64,000 bases of DNA from an uncultured Flavobacterium sp. (GTDB lineage: Bacteria; Bacteroidota; Bacteroidia; Flavobacteriales; Flavobacteriaceae): assembly GCA_943912855.1 (NCBI GenBank), contig CALTVC010000001.1, positions 613,885 through 677,884 of the forward strand, written 5' to 3'. The translations under genes were made by a program, and so were the position numbers. This document shows, one piece after another, positions 43,948 to 52,442 of this stretch. The notes beneath the pieces are model-generated. The model worked only from the letters and a program-made list of their open reading frames with translations, made no database searches and was not told the DNA's origin. Position 1 is the stretch's first letter; each line of letters begins with the position of its first letter.

Positions 43948-44850
43948 ATGTTCCCTATAGCATACCACCCCATATACAGGCATCCTTTACCGGAAGGACA
44001 CCGATTCCCAATGATAAAATACGAACTGTTGCCACAGCAGTTACTGCTCGAAGGCATAGCCGAAACCAAACAGTTCTTTGAACCCGGGTTGCCTGATATG
44101 GCTCACGTAAACGCAGTACATAATGCCGACTATGTAACCCAACTCATTAACCTTACGGTAGACGCGCGGGCATCACGCAAAACGGGTTTTCCGTTATCGG
44201 CAGCATTGGTAGAACGGGAACTGCGTATAGCACAGGGTAGCATTATGGGAGCAGAAATGGCATTGCAAAGCGGTATCGCGTTCAACATTGCGGGCGGTAC
44301 GCACCACGCCTACTCTACCCATGGGGAAGCGTTCTGCCTGCTAAACGACCAGGCAATAGCTGCCCAATACCTCATTGACAAAAAACTGGCTCATAAAATA
44401 CTGATTGTAGACCTGGACGTACATCAGGGAAACGGAACTGCCGAAATTTTTACCGGAAACAATGCCGTATTTACCTTTTCTATGCATGGTAAGAGCAATT
44501 ACCCGTTTAAAAAGGAAACATCCGACCTGGATATTGCCCTGCCCGATGATACCGGTAATGACGAATATCTGTCGGTTTTAGAAGAAACGCTCCCCAAACT
44601 TATTGAAACCGTAAAGCCTGATTTTATCTTTTACCTGAGCGGTGTAGATATACTGGGATCGGACAAACTGGGGAAACTGGGTTGTACCATAGCGGGCTGT
44701 AAACGCCGCGACGAAATAGTTTTAGAACTTTGCCATAAACAAAGTATACCAGTACAATGCAGCATGGGTGGTGGCTATAGCCCCGATATTAAAATAATAA
44801 TAGAGGCCCATACCAACACGTATCGCGTTGCTAAAGACCTCTACTATTGA
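43948..44850 (+). CDS. Histone deacetylase family protein (acetoin/polyamine deacetylase-like)
   Basis: 300 residues from ATG 43948 (MFPIAYHPIYRHPLPEGHRF). Catalytic motifs AGGTHHAY and DLDVHQGNG carry the His pair and zinc ligands of class II/AcuC-like deacetylases, and DFIFYLSGVDILGSDKLGKL supplies the third ligand Asp. Bacterial members remove acetyl groups from lysine, polyamines or other amides. Upstream start codons in the frame precede the -7 box, so they were not used. Monocistronic. Confidence 0.92.
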   Translation: MFPIAYHPIYRHPLPEGHRFPMIKYELLPQQLLLEGIAETKQFFEPGLPDMAHVNAVHNADYVTQLINLTVDARASRKTGFPLSAALVERELRIAQGSIMGAEMALQSGIAFNIAGGTHHAYSTHGEAFCLLNDQAIAAQYLIDKKLAHKILIVDLDVHQGNGTAEIFTGNNAVFTFSMHGKSNYPFKKETSDLDIALPDDTGNDEYLSVLEETLPKLIETVKPDFIFYLSGVDILGSDKLGKLGCTIAGCKRRDEIVLELCHKQSIPVQCSMGGGYSPDIKIIIEAHTNTYRVAKDLYY

Positions 44851-44894
44851 TTATTTTTTATGTTCTATTTATCTGACTAGCCAAACAGACTAAC

Positions 44895-44940
44895 GGGGTG
44901 AGATGGCCGCGCTCCGTACCTCCGCTCGCCATGACAGGCG
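44895..44940. repeat. GC-rich dispersed-repeat-like element
   Basis: GC-rich island in AT-rich surroundings. Read on the minus strand it has the cadence GTCATGGCGAGCGGAGGTAC then GCGGCCATCTCACC, which resembles the GTCATTGCGAGGA...GAAGCAATCTC intergenic element common in Bacteroidota. Confidence 0.6.
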
Positions 44941-44942
44941 TT

Positions 44943-44972
44943 CTGTAAACTGCGACTGAACACTGTAAACTG
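44943..44972. repeat. Two 10-bp direct repeats CTGTAAACTG
   Basis: Identical copies at 44943-44952 and 44963-44972, 20 bp apart, between the GC-rich element and the trpS stop. Confidence 0.6.
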
Positions 44973-44976
44973 AATA

Positions 44977-45948
44977 CTATTCAAACCCCAGCTTAACCCT
45001 TACGCGGGCAAGCACACTGTTTGCCTGGGTAGCAGCCTTTGCGGCACCTTTGGCAAGTTCGGCATCAAGCTCGTTTAGGTTTGCCATATAGTAAGCATAT
45101 TTTTCACGGGTGGTTTTAAACTTCTCGCAAATCAGCTCATACAATGCCTGCTTGGCATGACCGTAACCGTAATTGCCTCCAAGATAGTTGGCACGCATGG
45201 TTTCGGTTTGCTCAGGTGTGGCAATCAGTTTATATATAGCAAATACATTATCAGTATCAGGGTTTTTAGGCTCTTCCAGCGGAGTACTGTCGGTTTGTAT
45301 AGCCATCACCTGTTTGCGCAACGCCTTATCATCCTGGAATATATTGATGAAGTTGTTGCGCGATTTGCTCATTTTCTCCCCATCGGTTCCCGGAACAATC
45401 TTGGTTTCCTCGCTACTTATGGCTTCAGGAAGCACAAAAGTATCGCCCATCTGGTGGTTAAATCGGCTTGCTACATCGCGGGTTATTTCCAGGTGTTGCA
45501 GCTGGTCTTTACCCACAGGAACAAACTCGGCATCGTACAAAAGGATGTCGGCTGCCATAAGCATCGGATAGGTGAATAAACCTGCATTAACATCGGCAAG
45601 ACGATCGGCTTTATCCTTAAACGAATGTGCCAACGTAAGCCTCTGGAACGGGAAAAAACAGCTCAGGTACCAGCTCAGCTCAGCAGTTTGTGGCACATCG
45701 CTTTGGCGGTAAAAAGTAACCTTATTGGTATCAAGTCCACACGCAAGCCAGGTTGCCGCAACGCTATATGTATTTTCGCGAAGGGATTTACCGTCTTTTA
45801 TCTGTGTTACCGAATGTAAATCGGCTATGAACAGAAACGACTCATTCTCGGGCTTATTGGCCATTTCTACGGCCGGCAGTATTGCCCCGAGCAGGTTGCC
45901 AAGGTGTGGTGTACCTGTGCTTTGAACACCGGTTAATATTTTTGCCAT
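44977..45948 (-). CDS. trpS: Tryptophanyl-tRNA synthetase
   Basis: 323 residues. Class I signature in GVQSTGTPHLGNLLGAI (HIGH equivalent) and KMSKS in GEKMSKSRNN; FTYPMLMAADILLYDAEFVPVGKDQ is the tryptophan-binding region of bacterial TrpRS. It charges tRNA-Trp. A -7 box TACCTTTG is at plus 45970-45977, 22 nt upstream of the start, back to back with the acyltransferase promoter. Confidence 0.97.
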   Translation of the reverse strand: MAKILTGVQSTGTPHLGNLLGAILPAVEMANKPENESFLFIADLHSVTQIKDGKSLRENTYSVAATWLACGLDTNKVTFYRQSDVPQTAELSWYLSCFFPFQRLTLAHSFKDKADRLADVNAGLFTYPMLMAADILLYDAEFVPVGKDQLQHLEITRDVASRFNHQMGDTFVLPEAISSEETKIVPGTDGEKMSKSRNNFINIFQDDKALRKQVMAIQTDSTPLEEPKNPDTDNVFAIYKLIATPEQTETMRANYLGGNYGYGHAKQALYELICEKFKTTREKYAYYMANLNELDAELAKGAAKAATQANSVLARVRVKLGFE

Positions 45949-45969
45949 TGTAAAAGTTTGAAATTTTCA

Positions 45970-46017
45970 CAAAGGTAACGGTTTTCATACATTATTCACG
46001 CCGAATTGCTACATTTG
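45970..46017. promoter_or_regulatory. Divergent -7 boxes of trpS and plsC2
   Basis: TACCTTTG on minus (plus 45970-45977) and TACATTTG on plus (46010-46017) lie back to back; neither has a TTG at the standard -33 distance. The plus box ends 6 nt before the acyltransferase ATG. Confidence 0.5.
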
Positions 46018-46023
46018 GGCAGT

Positions 46024-46767
46024 ATGAAGCCCTTCAAGTATATTTTCTGGACACTGTACCGTATATGGTTTTACGTAGTAATGGGCATTCCCATTATAGT
46101 ACTTTCGCCATTTTTGGTACTTTCTTTATTATCTGAACGTACCTACCCGCTCTTCTTCCTTATGGCGCGTGGCTGGGGCAGGTTCATACTTTTTTGTATG
46201 GGCTTTTGGACTAACATAAAGAAAGACCAGCCCTTTGAGCCCGGCAAAAGCTATATGCTGGTAGCCAACCATACCAGCATGACCGACATTATGCTGATGC
46301 TTGTCATTTGCCCCAACCCGTTTGTGTTTGTGGGAAAAAAGGAACTTGCCAAAATACCCATCTTTGGGTTCTTTTATAAACGCAGCTGCATACTGGTAGA
46401 CCGCAACAGTAGCAAGAGCCGTTTTGAGGTATTTCAACGTGCGCAGAAACGCCTGAGCCAGGGACTGAGCATTTGCATATTCCCTGAAGGTGGCGTACCC
46501 GATGACGAAAGCGTGTTACTGGATGAATTTAAGGACGGTGCATTCCGTCTTGCCATAGACCATCAGATTCCAATAGTTCCCATGGCTTTTGCCGATAACA
46601 AAAAGCGTTTCAGCTTTACATTCTTCAGCGGAAGTCCGGGCAGGATGCGTGCCAAAGTGTTACCTTTTATCCCTACCGAGGGCTTAACCCAGGACGATAA
46701 AAAAGCACTAAAGGATAAAACATGGGAAGTGATTTATAGGCAGCTTGTGGAGTTTGAAAGAAAGTAA
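46024..46767 (+). CDS. Acyl-phosphate glycerol acyltransferase (PlsC family)
   Basis: 247 residues from ATG 46024 (MKPFKYIFWTLYRIW). Membrane-anchored PlsC enzyme with NHTSMTD and FPEGGVPDD motifs. Second PlsC-type gene of the window; the NHTSMTD/FPEGG form and the adjacent gene suggest a 1-acyl-glycerol-3-phosphate acyltransferase. The -7 box lies only 6 nt before the ATG, so the transcript may be leaderless. An upstream TTG start (46006) is inside the promoter and was rejected. Confidence 0.88.
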   Translation: MKPFKYIFWTLYRIWFYVVMGIPIIVLSPFLVLSLLSERTYPLFFLMARGWGRFILFCMGFWTNIKKDQPFEPGKSYMLVANHTSMTDIMLMLVICPNPFVFVGKKELAKIPIFGFFYKRSCILVDRNSSKSRFEVFQRAQKRLSQGLSICIFPEGGVPDDESVLLDEFKDGAFRLAIDHQIPIVPMAFADNKKRFSFTFFSGSPGRMRAKVLPFIPTEGLTQDDKKALKDKTWEVIYRQLVEFERK

Positions 46768-46773
46768 ATTGTA

Positions 46774-47181
46774 ATGGAAATGAATCGAGAATTTGACAAT
46801 CCTGTTTGCGAGCCTGTAGACTTGGGCATATCTTTAGATGGTATTCCGGAAATCACGAATTTGAGTTATGATTCGTGGACAGTTAAAATCACACTTTATT
46901 TTCCGGGCAAAGTTTCTCCTGTATATCTGATTTTTAAAAGCTTGGGAGGATTCCGGGTTTTAGATGAAGGAAATTTACTGGAATTCTGGACTCCTGAAGC
47001 ACGCACATCCGGATGGGTATGGCACATTATTTCAGGTGGCTGGACTAGCCTTGAGAAAATGCGTGATGGTTATCTGGATGGTCAATTGGGAAATGAACGA
47101 AATGAATACTTAGTCTTAGGCTTAAATGCCTGTGTTAGTATAATTTCGTCATCTGCTCCTCAATTGATAGGTGGCAATTAA
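46774..47181 (+). CDS. Unknown small cytoplasmic protein
   Basis: 135 residues, AT-rich relative to neighbours, beginning 6 nt after the acyltransferase gene. No signal peptide or membrane helix. Two beta-rich stretches (WTVKITLYF, PVYLIFKSLGGFRVL) and a Trp cluster (FWTPEARTSGWVWHIISGGW) suggest a compact alpha/beta domain, in the style of polymorphic-toxin immunity proteins, but no toxin is adjacent. Not recognised. Confidence 0.55.
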   Translation: MEMNREFDNPVCEPVDLGISLDGIPEITNLSYDSWTVKITLYFPGKVSPVYLIFKSLGGFRVLDEGNLLEFWTPEARTSGWVWHIISGGWTSLEKMRDGYLDGQLGNERNEYLVLGLNACVSIISSSAPQLIGGN

Positions 47182-47208
47182 TAAGTTCAATCCATAACCG
47201 AATAAACA

Positions 47209-47595
47209 ATGCCCAGAAAACTCATCTCCTCCGGTTCAACATTTGAAAAACAGATAGGCTATTCTCGCGCGGTGGTTCAGGGCGACTGGATATTCGTAAG
47301 CGGTACTACAGGTTACGATTATATTTCCATGACCATTTCAGATGACGTAGCAGAGCAGGCAGAACAAACCCTTAAAAATATCATCCGGGCATTAGAACAA
47401 GCAGATGCTTCGTTAGCCGATGTGGTTCGTGTACATTACATTTTGCCCAATGCAAAAGACTTTGAAGCCTGCTGGCCTGTATTACAAAAATATTTTGGTG
47501 AGGTATTACCGGCAGCAACAATGTTTTCTGCGGGTTTGGCAGACGAAAAAATGAAGATAGAAATTGAAGTTACTGCACTACGCCAACACGCATAA
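47209..47595 (+). CDS. RidA family protein (YjgF/YER057c/UK114)
   Basis: 128 residues. The RidA fold is shown by SKQIGYSRAVVQ-type strand GYSRAVVQGDWIFVSGTTG, the Arg in VVRVHYIL and the C-terminal KMKIEIEVTAL. Members deaminate reactive enamine/imine intermediates from amino acid metabolism. It is at the end of the acyltransferase transcript before a terminator. Confidence 0.9.
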   Translation: MPRKLISSGSTFEKQIGYSRAVVQGDWIFVSGTTGYDYISMTISDDVAEQAEQTLKNIIRALEQADASLADVVRVHYILPNAKDFEACWPVLQKYFGEVLPAATMFSAGLADEKMKIEIEVTALRQHA

Positions 47596-47627
47596 AAAAA
47601 CGCCCAACAAGCTGAAAGGCGTTTTTT
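47595..47627. terminator. Bidirectional terminator
   Basis: Stem AAAAAACGCC (47595-47604) with GGCGTTTTTT (47618-47627), 13-nt loop; T run after, A run before. Confidence 0.85.
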
Positions 47628-47674
47628 CTTGACTTACGTATCGGCCCAATAACCCGAGAGGACCGATATAAAAA

Positions 47675-49555
47675 CTAAAAACTAAAACTAACGCCGGAAT
47701 ACAGGCCAATAAAATATGGCTTAAAGTTACCTGCATCCCTGCTATATGTATTTACCTGGTATTTAAGGGTTGGCTCAAAACTAGCTTCCAGCGCCTTAAA
47801 AATTCGGTACTTAAATCCAATACCTATGTTAGTACTAAAGTGTACATCATTCAGGTTTTCAGCTTCACCCACAGTAGTGGCAAGCCCCTGGTTGCTGACT
47901 ACACTCACCTTATTTTCGTTAAGGAACAATGTACTTACACCACCTATTACCTCTATGCCAAATTTCTTCTTCAGCAAAGCGTAAGACATTTCCAGTGGTA
48001 CTTCTATGTATCCGGTAGTCTGTACCATAGAACCATTATACGAATCAGTCGTGCCATTAGAGATAAAACCTTCATCTCGTGTTGTAACCACTATGTTTGC
48101 ATTTCGGGCAGAACTTACCTTCGCGGTTATGTTACTCGTTGAACTTTCAAGCGATGCATGAAACTGTATGTCTTGCGTAGCGTAATTCAGGTTTACCGTG
48201 TTTACGCCACTACGAATGCTTAAACGGTCGTTAATGGCATAATTAAGTCCCAAACCTACACTCAGGTCTTTGTCGTAATTTTTACTGTTAGACGCAAACT
48301 GCTGGTCTATGGGCGATCCGCTTGAAAACGAATTATAAAACAACGGGGCTACCTGTGGCTTTACATTCCACCTTGGTCCCATTGTCTCAGCCATCTGCTC
48401 GTCTTTTTTACCCGACTCTTTTTCGCGAAGCATTTTTTCAAGCTCGTTCTCTGTAACAGGTTTAACGGTATCTGTAACCTGAGCCAGGAGTTTTTGTTCT
48501 CCCGGTAAAAGGTTACCCGGCACAATATCCTTATCTATAACAGGCAACGTGCCGTTTACCCTAGTATCATCCTGATCATTTATGCCGGCAACACTATTTT
48601 GGAAAGCACTGCCATTGGCATTTTTATCATTTGCAGCAATTCCGGAAGTAGCATTTTCGCTTCTTTTATTGCCATCGTCGTACTTTTGCCCTTTGGCAGA
48701 TGAAGCACTATTTATACCGCTCGTTTTGTTAGTGGCATTGTTATTTTGTGCCGAAGCTACTACCTCACCGGAATCAAGTACTGCATTAGATGTTGTAGTC
48801 TGAGGCACAACACCTGTTGGCTTTGTTGTAGCAGCTTTATTGTTTCCTGCCACGGCTTCAGATCCATTAGTAAACGAACCCGGAGTAGTATTTATTTTGT
48901 CAGAGGCATTATGTTCACCTCTATTTTTCATACCGTTACCACTTCCTGATGACGCTTTGCCCTTGTTTTCGTAGGCAATCTGGGCATCGGTATCAGGCAA
49001 TGCCTTAGCATTATTTCGCTTAGATTTTTTGTCTTGTTTATCCGAATTTTCACCCTGCACCAACCCACGCGCTGACTGTGTAGCAGGTAAAACACCTGTA
49101 GCAGTTCCTGTAGCAGGTTTTTTACTGGCTTTCGCCGAAATAGTATTACCCTTATCGGTATCACTGTCAGCATCGTTACTAACCAGTGTACTGCGGTTGT
49201 TAGAAAGCGTATTTTTTCTTCCGGCAGTAGTGGTGGCGCTACCATCCGGGTTAAGTACTTTTTCAGGGTTTACAGGTTTACCAGGCTCATCACCTACTTG
49301 CTGTAACACTACACCATCATTGGTCTTTTGCTTTTGAGCGGCGTCATCTCCATTAAGATATTGCCAGCCAAAGAATGCCCCTGCCACCAATCCGGCAGCC
49401 ACACCCGAGTACCTGAACCAGATAGGCACGGCACGTCGTTTCTTTTTCTCTTCAAGCTTTTCACGAATGTTTTCCCAAACAAACTCAGGCGGGTTCACCT
49501 CAAAATCTTTGAGCTGCTCCTGAAAAAGCCTGTCTATGTTCTTCTTATCATTCAT
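47675..49555 (-). CDS. Dual-membrane anti-sigma-like protein with C-terminal outer membrane barrel
   Basis: 626 residues from ATG 49555 (MNDKKNIDRLFQEQLKDFEV). A cytoplasmic N-terminus of about 45 residues, amphipathic with WENIREKLEEKKKRR, is followed by one membrane helix (about 46-67), then a low-complexity Asn/Ser/Ala/Lys-rich linker of about 330 residues, and a C-terminal beta-barrel domain (about 400-626, ending GLYSGVSFSF). The start codon overlaps the stop of the ECF sigma gene by 8 nt, so they are translationally coupled and partner proteins. This is the architecture of the dual membrane-spanning anti-sigma factors (Dma) described in Bacteroides. Trans-envelope signalling to the sigma factor is expected. 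Confidence 0.85.
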   Translation of the reverse strand: MNDKKNIDRLFQEQLKDFEVNPPEFVWENIREKLEEKKKRRAVPIWFRYSGVAAGLVAGAFFGWQYLNGDDAAQKQKTNDGVVLQQVGDEPGKPVNPEKVLNPDGSATTTAGRKNTLSNNRSTLVSNDADSDTDKGNTISAKASKKPATGTATGVLPATQSARGLVQGENSDKQDKKSKRNNAKALPDTDAQIAYENKGKASSGSGNGMKNRGEHNASDKINTTPGSFTNGSEAVAGNNKAATTKPTGVVPQTTTSNAVLDSGEVVASAQNNNATNKTSGINSASSAKGQKYDDGNKRSENATSGIAANDKNANGSAFQNSVAGINDQDDTRVNGTLPVIDKDIVPGNLLPGEQKLLAQVTDTVKPVTENELEKMLREKESGKKDEQMAETMGPRWNVKPQVAPLFYNSFSSGSPIDQQFASNSKNYDKDLSVGLGLNYAINDRLSIRSGVNTVNLNYATQDIQFHASLESSTSNITAKVSSARNANIVVTTRDEGFISNGTTDSYNGSMVQTTGYIEVPLEMSYALLKKKFGIEVIGGVSTLFLNENKVSVVSNQGLATTVGEAENLNDVHFSTNIGIGFKYRIFKALEASFEPTLKYQVNTYSRDAGNFKPYFIGLYSGVSFSF

Positions 49556-50096
49556 TTTGTGTCCTATAATCATTTGCCCTCTGATGGGCTTCAATCTTTT
49601 CTTTCAGTATCATCCTTGCCCTTGCAAGGTTAGATTTAGAGGTTCCGTCTGTAATTCCAAGCATATCGGCAATTTCCTTATGCGAGTAACCATCTGTAAC
49701 GTACAGGTTAAAAACAGCCCTGTACCTGTCTGGCAATTCCTGTATAATCTGTACCAGGAACTCCATGCTTACTTCCTCGGTCTCAACCTCTATGTCGGGC
49801 TCCTCGGGGAGATTTTCGCTTATCAGGTTAAAAATCCCTGTGGTTCGGTACTTTTGCAATACGTTGTTTATCATCAGTCTTTTTGCCCAGCCCTCAAACG
49901 AACCCTGAAAACGGTACTGCGGTATCTTCTCAAAGAGCAGTATAAAACCGTCCTGCAGGTTATCTTCGGCATCTGCCCGGCTTCGGCTGTACTTAAGGCA
50001 TACCACAAACAGCTTTGGGGCCAGCAGGCGATATAGCTGCTCCTGGGCCCTGATGTTGTTCGCCTGGCATTCCTTTATGATTTCGTCTAGACCCAA
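49548..50096 (-). CDS. ECF-type RNA polymerase sigma factor
   Basis: 182 residues. Region 2 is visible as DAEDNLQDGFILLFEKI...GSFEGWAKRLMINNVL and region 4 as LPDRYRAVFNLYVTDGYSHKEIADMLGITDGTSKSNL, the pattern of Bacteroidota ECF sigma-24 factors. The stop TGA lies inside the first codons of the anti-sigma-like gene, with an 8-nt overlap. The only start codon available is a TTG at 50096, which itself lies in a TACTTTTG sequence (plus 50094-50101), so the exact start is uncertain. Confidence 0.88.
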   Translation of the reverse strand: MGLDEIIKECQANNIRAQEQLYRLLAPKLFVVCLKYSRSRADAEDNLQDGFILLFEKIPQYRFQGSFEGWAKRLMINNVLQKYRTTGIFNLISENLPEEPDIEVETEEVSMEFLVQIIQELPDRYRAVFNLYVTDGYSHKEIADMLGITDGTSKSNLARARMILKEKIEAHQRANDYRTQNE

Positions 50097-50121
50097 AAGT
50101 ACTCATGGTATTTCCCGCAAC

Positions 50122-50556
50122 TTATGGCGCTACGGGTACATCTTTAATTATGAATGTATCCTGACCCAAACTGTTTACACCGTTATAAAACTTGAATTTA
50201 CAGTTCGAATAAACCGACATTGGTACCGTATACTCAAAAGTAGCCACATCGGGTGTGGTGGTTAGTATGGGCTCACAGCTCACATTATTAAGCACCATAG
50301 CTTCAACAGCTACGGTAACGACACCGTTTACATCACTCCTGTAAATACCATTAAAGTAATGGCAGTTATCCGGTCTTTTGTAATACACCGTAATAGGATA
50401 CTTTTGTCCGCGCACCATTATCTCGGGCACGTTTACACTATCTGCAACAACGTAACTCAGGTTAAAATTAACAGTCGGCGCACTGTCTGCACTGCACGAA
50501 ACCAGCGCAATCAGGCTCATAAATACTACTAAAAATGCTACAAGGCTCTTTCTCAT
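50122..50556 (-). CDS. Unknown lipoprotein
   Basis: 144 residues. A lipobox IALVSC puts the lipidated Cys at about 21. The mature part is beta-rich with a Cys pair (PDNCHYFNG and VSCEPILTT) and no motif I recognise. It lies upstream of the sigma factor gene on the same strand with a 25-nt gap; it could be part of that regulon or an independent gene. Confidence 0.65.
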   Translation of the reverse strand: MRKSLVAFLVVFMSLIALVSCSADSAPTVNFNLSYVVADSVNVPEIMVRGQKYPITVYYKRPDNCHYFNGIYRSDVNGVVTVAVEAMVLNNVSCEPILTTTPDVATFEYTVPMSVYSNCKFKFYNGVNSLGQDTFIIKDVPVAP

Positions 50557-50680
50557 AAGTCATCAGGAATATAGCAATCCTTACACGTAAGGATGCAACA
50601 ACCATAAAAAGGTTGCGTAAAGTTTCACGGAAATTACAAAATATTTTTCAGCATCGTTATTAACACCATGTAAAACCAAA

Positions 50681-50714
50681 AAAATCCCGACTGCAAATTT
50701 GCAGTCGGGATTTT
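50681..50714 (-). terminator. Terminator after recA
   Basis: 17-bp perfect arms (50681-50697 with 50698-50714), T tract on the minus strand; the innermost pairs would open to form a loop. Confidence 0.9.
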
Positions 50715-50748
50715 GACGATATAATATAAACCGTTAGGTCAATTCATC

Positions 50749-51753
50749 TTAAACAGAAGCTTCTTTAATAGCCTCTTTAATGCGAAGTTCCAGTTCTTCA
50801 GCAAGTTCAGGGTTGTCTTTTAGCAGGCCTTTTACAGCATCCCTACCCTGGCCCAGTTTGGTATCTCCGTAGCTAAACCATGAACCTGATTTCTTAATGA
50901 TTTCAAACTCCACGGCAAGATCCAGGATTTCGCCTGTTTTGCTCACGCCCTCTCCGTACATGATGTCGAATTCAGCCGTTTTAAATGGTGGTGCCACCTT
51001 GTTCTTAACCACTTTTACTTTTGTACGGTTACCTATAACGCTGTCGCCGTCTTTAATCTGCGATGACTTACGGATGTCTAACCTTACCGAAGCATAGAAC
51101 TTCAGCGCGTTACCACCTGTTGTTGTTTCAGGGTTACCGAACATTACACCAATTTTCTCACGAAGCTGGTTGATAAAGAACACAGTACAGTTGGTTTTAT
51201 TAATGGTAGCCGTAAGCTTACGAAGCGCCTGGCTCATAAGGCGTGCATGCAGACCCATTTTAGAGTCGCCCATTTCACCTTCAATTTCACTCTTAGGTGT
51301 AAGTGCCGCAACCGAGTCGATAACCACAATGTCTATGGCTCCTGAGCGGATAAGGTTTTCGGCAATTTCAAGCGCCTGCTCACCGTTATCTGGCTGCGAT
51401 ATGATAAGGTTTTCTACGTCTACACCCAGTTTTACAGCATAATGACGGTCAAACGCGTGTTCAGCATCTATAAACGCGGCAATGCCACCTGCCTTCTGCG
51501 CCTCTGCAATGGCGTGTAGTGTAAGAGTGGTTTTACCCGATGATTCCGGACCGTAGATTTCTATGATCCTGCCACGAGGGTAACCGTTTACACCCAGTGC
51601 CAAGTCTACCCCAAGCGAACCTGATGGTATGGCTTCTACTTCCTCTACCGCCTGGTCACCCAGTTTCATTACGGTACCTTTACCGTAGGCTTTATCTAAT
51701 TTATCCAGCGTAAGCTGTAATGCTTTCAGTTTTGCTTCTCTTTCTCCACTCAT
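50749..51753 (-). CDS. recA: Recombinase RecA
   Basis: 334 residues. Walker A GPESSGKT at 68-75, Walker B VVIDSVAAL, L2 MGLHARLMSQALRKLTATINK and FINQLREKIGVMFGNPETTTGGNALKFY are all present. RecA promotes strand exchange and SOS signalling. A -7 box TAATTTTG is at plus 51826-51833, about 73 nt upstream of the start. Monocistronic with a strong terminator. Confidence 0.98.
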   Translation of the reverse strand: MSGEREAKLKALQLTLDKLDKAYGKGTVMKLGDQAVEEVEAIPSGSLGVDLALGVNGYPRGRIIEIYGPESSGKTTLTLHAIAEAQKAGGIAAFIDAEHAFDRHYAVKLGVDVENLIISQPDNGEQALEIAENLIRSGAIDIVVIDSVAALTPKSEIEGEMGDSKMGLHARLMSQALRKLTATINKTNCTVFFINQLREKIGVMFGNPETTTGGNALKFYASVRLDIRKSSQIKDGDSVIGNRTKVKVVKNKVAPPFKTAEFDIMYGEGVSKTGEILDLAVEFEIIKKSGSWFSYGDTKLGQGRDAVKGLLKDNPELAEELELRIKEAIKEASV

Positions 51754-51825
51754 TTTGCTTTGGTATATTTTGAGTAAAATTAATTGTTTTTTCCTTCTGC
51801 AATATTAAGAATATTTTCTTAGCTA

Positions 51826-51833
51826 CAAAATTA
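51826..51833 (-). promoter_or_regulatory. -7 box of recA
   Basis: TAATTTTG on the minus strand; no clear TTG at -33. No LexA-type palindrome was seen between it and the start. Confidence 0.45.
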
Positions 51834-51915
51834 TTTTCTTATTTATTTTCAGAATGCTAAATTTAACTTGTCTGCTACAGTTTGTTTTCAGAACTTTACA
51901 TAAAGCTAAACATCT

Positions 51916-52149
51916 ATGAACACAATCGATAACATAAAAAATGGATTAATAGACCGCATTCTTGCTACTAATAATGAAAAGTTACTTGAAGCGATACGTA
52001 CCATTTTTGAATCAAGTCGTGAGGAAGAGTTAATACATCTTTCTTCGGAGCAAATTGAAATGCTGTCGATGAGTCAGGATGATATTGTAAACAACAGGTT
52101 GCTCTCTGAAGAAGACATTAGAAACACTGACCCAGAATGGCTCCTTTAG
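51916..52149 (+). CDS. Small antitoxin-like protein of a type II toxin-antitoxin pair
   Basis: 77 residues, acidic and helical (HLSSEQIEMLSMSQDDIVNN), AT-rich. It overlaps the ParE/RelE-like gene by 13 nt. It lacks the usual ribbon-helix-helix of ParD; the N-terminal coiled part ILATNNEKLLEAIRTIFESS is instead like the small helical antitoxins found next to ParE in Bacteroidota. Expected to bind and block the toxin. Confidence 0.7.
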   Translation: MNTIDNIKNGLIDRILATNNEKLLEAIRTIFESSREEELIHLSSEQIEMLSMSQDDIVNNRLLSEEDIRNTDPEWLL

Positions 52150-52442
52150 AAGTTTTTTGGACTCCAACCGCACTAAGGCAAAGGAACATTGTTTTTGAAT
52201 ACTGGAATGAAAGAAACCAAAGTTATGAGTATTCAAAAAAGTTATATTCTAAAATCACAGAGCGCACTAACTTATTGAAAATTAATCCTGAAATGGGTAA
52301 GAAAACCATTTTCAATGACAATCGCGCCATCTCTTTAGGTCATTACAGTATTTTCTACCAATTTGACACAAAAATCATCATCACAGCATTTTGGGATAAC
52401 CGTCAAGATCCTACAAAACTCCTGAAAAGCTTAAGGAAATAA
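52137..52442 (+). CDS. RelE/ParE-type toxin
   Basis: 101 residues with the RelE/ParE fold: VFWTPTALRQRNIVFEYW, a helix YSKKLYSKITERTNLLKINP and the C-terminal strands GHYSIFYQFDTKIIITAFWDNRQDP. ParE members poison DNA gyrase, RelE members cut mRNA at the ribosome; the short form with FWDNRQDP fits the plasmid-stabilisation ParE group. Its stop is immediately adjacent to the stop of the converging gene (52443). Confidence 0.85.
   Translation: MAPLEVFWTPTALRQRNIVFEYWNERNQSYEYSKKLYSKITERTNLLKINPEMGKKTIFNDNRAISLGHYSIFYQFDTKIIITAFWDNRQDPTKLLKSLRK

Noticed and set aside
46006..46023. Longer acyltransferase start at TTG
   Set aside because: The TTG lies in the -7 box region and the extension MLHLGS is not part of the family.
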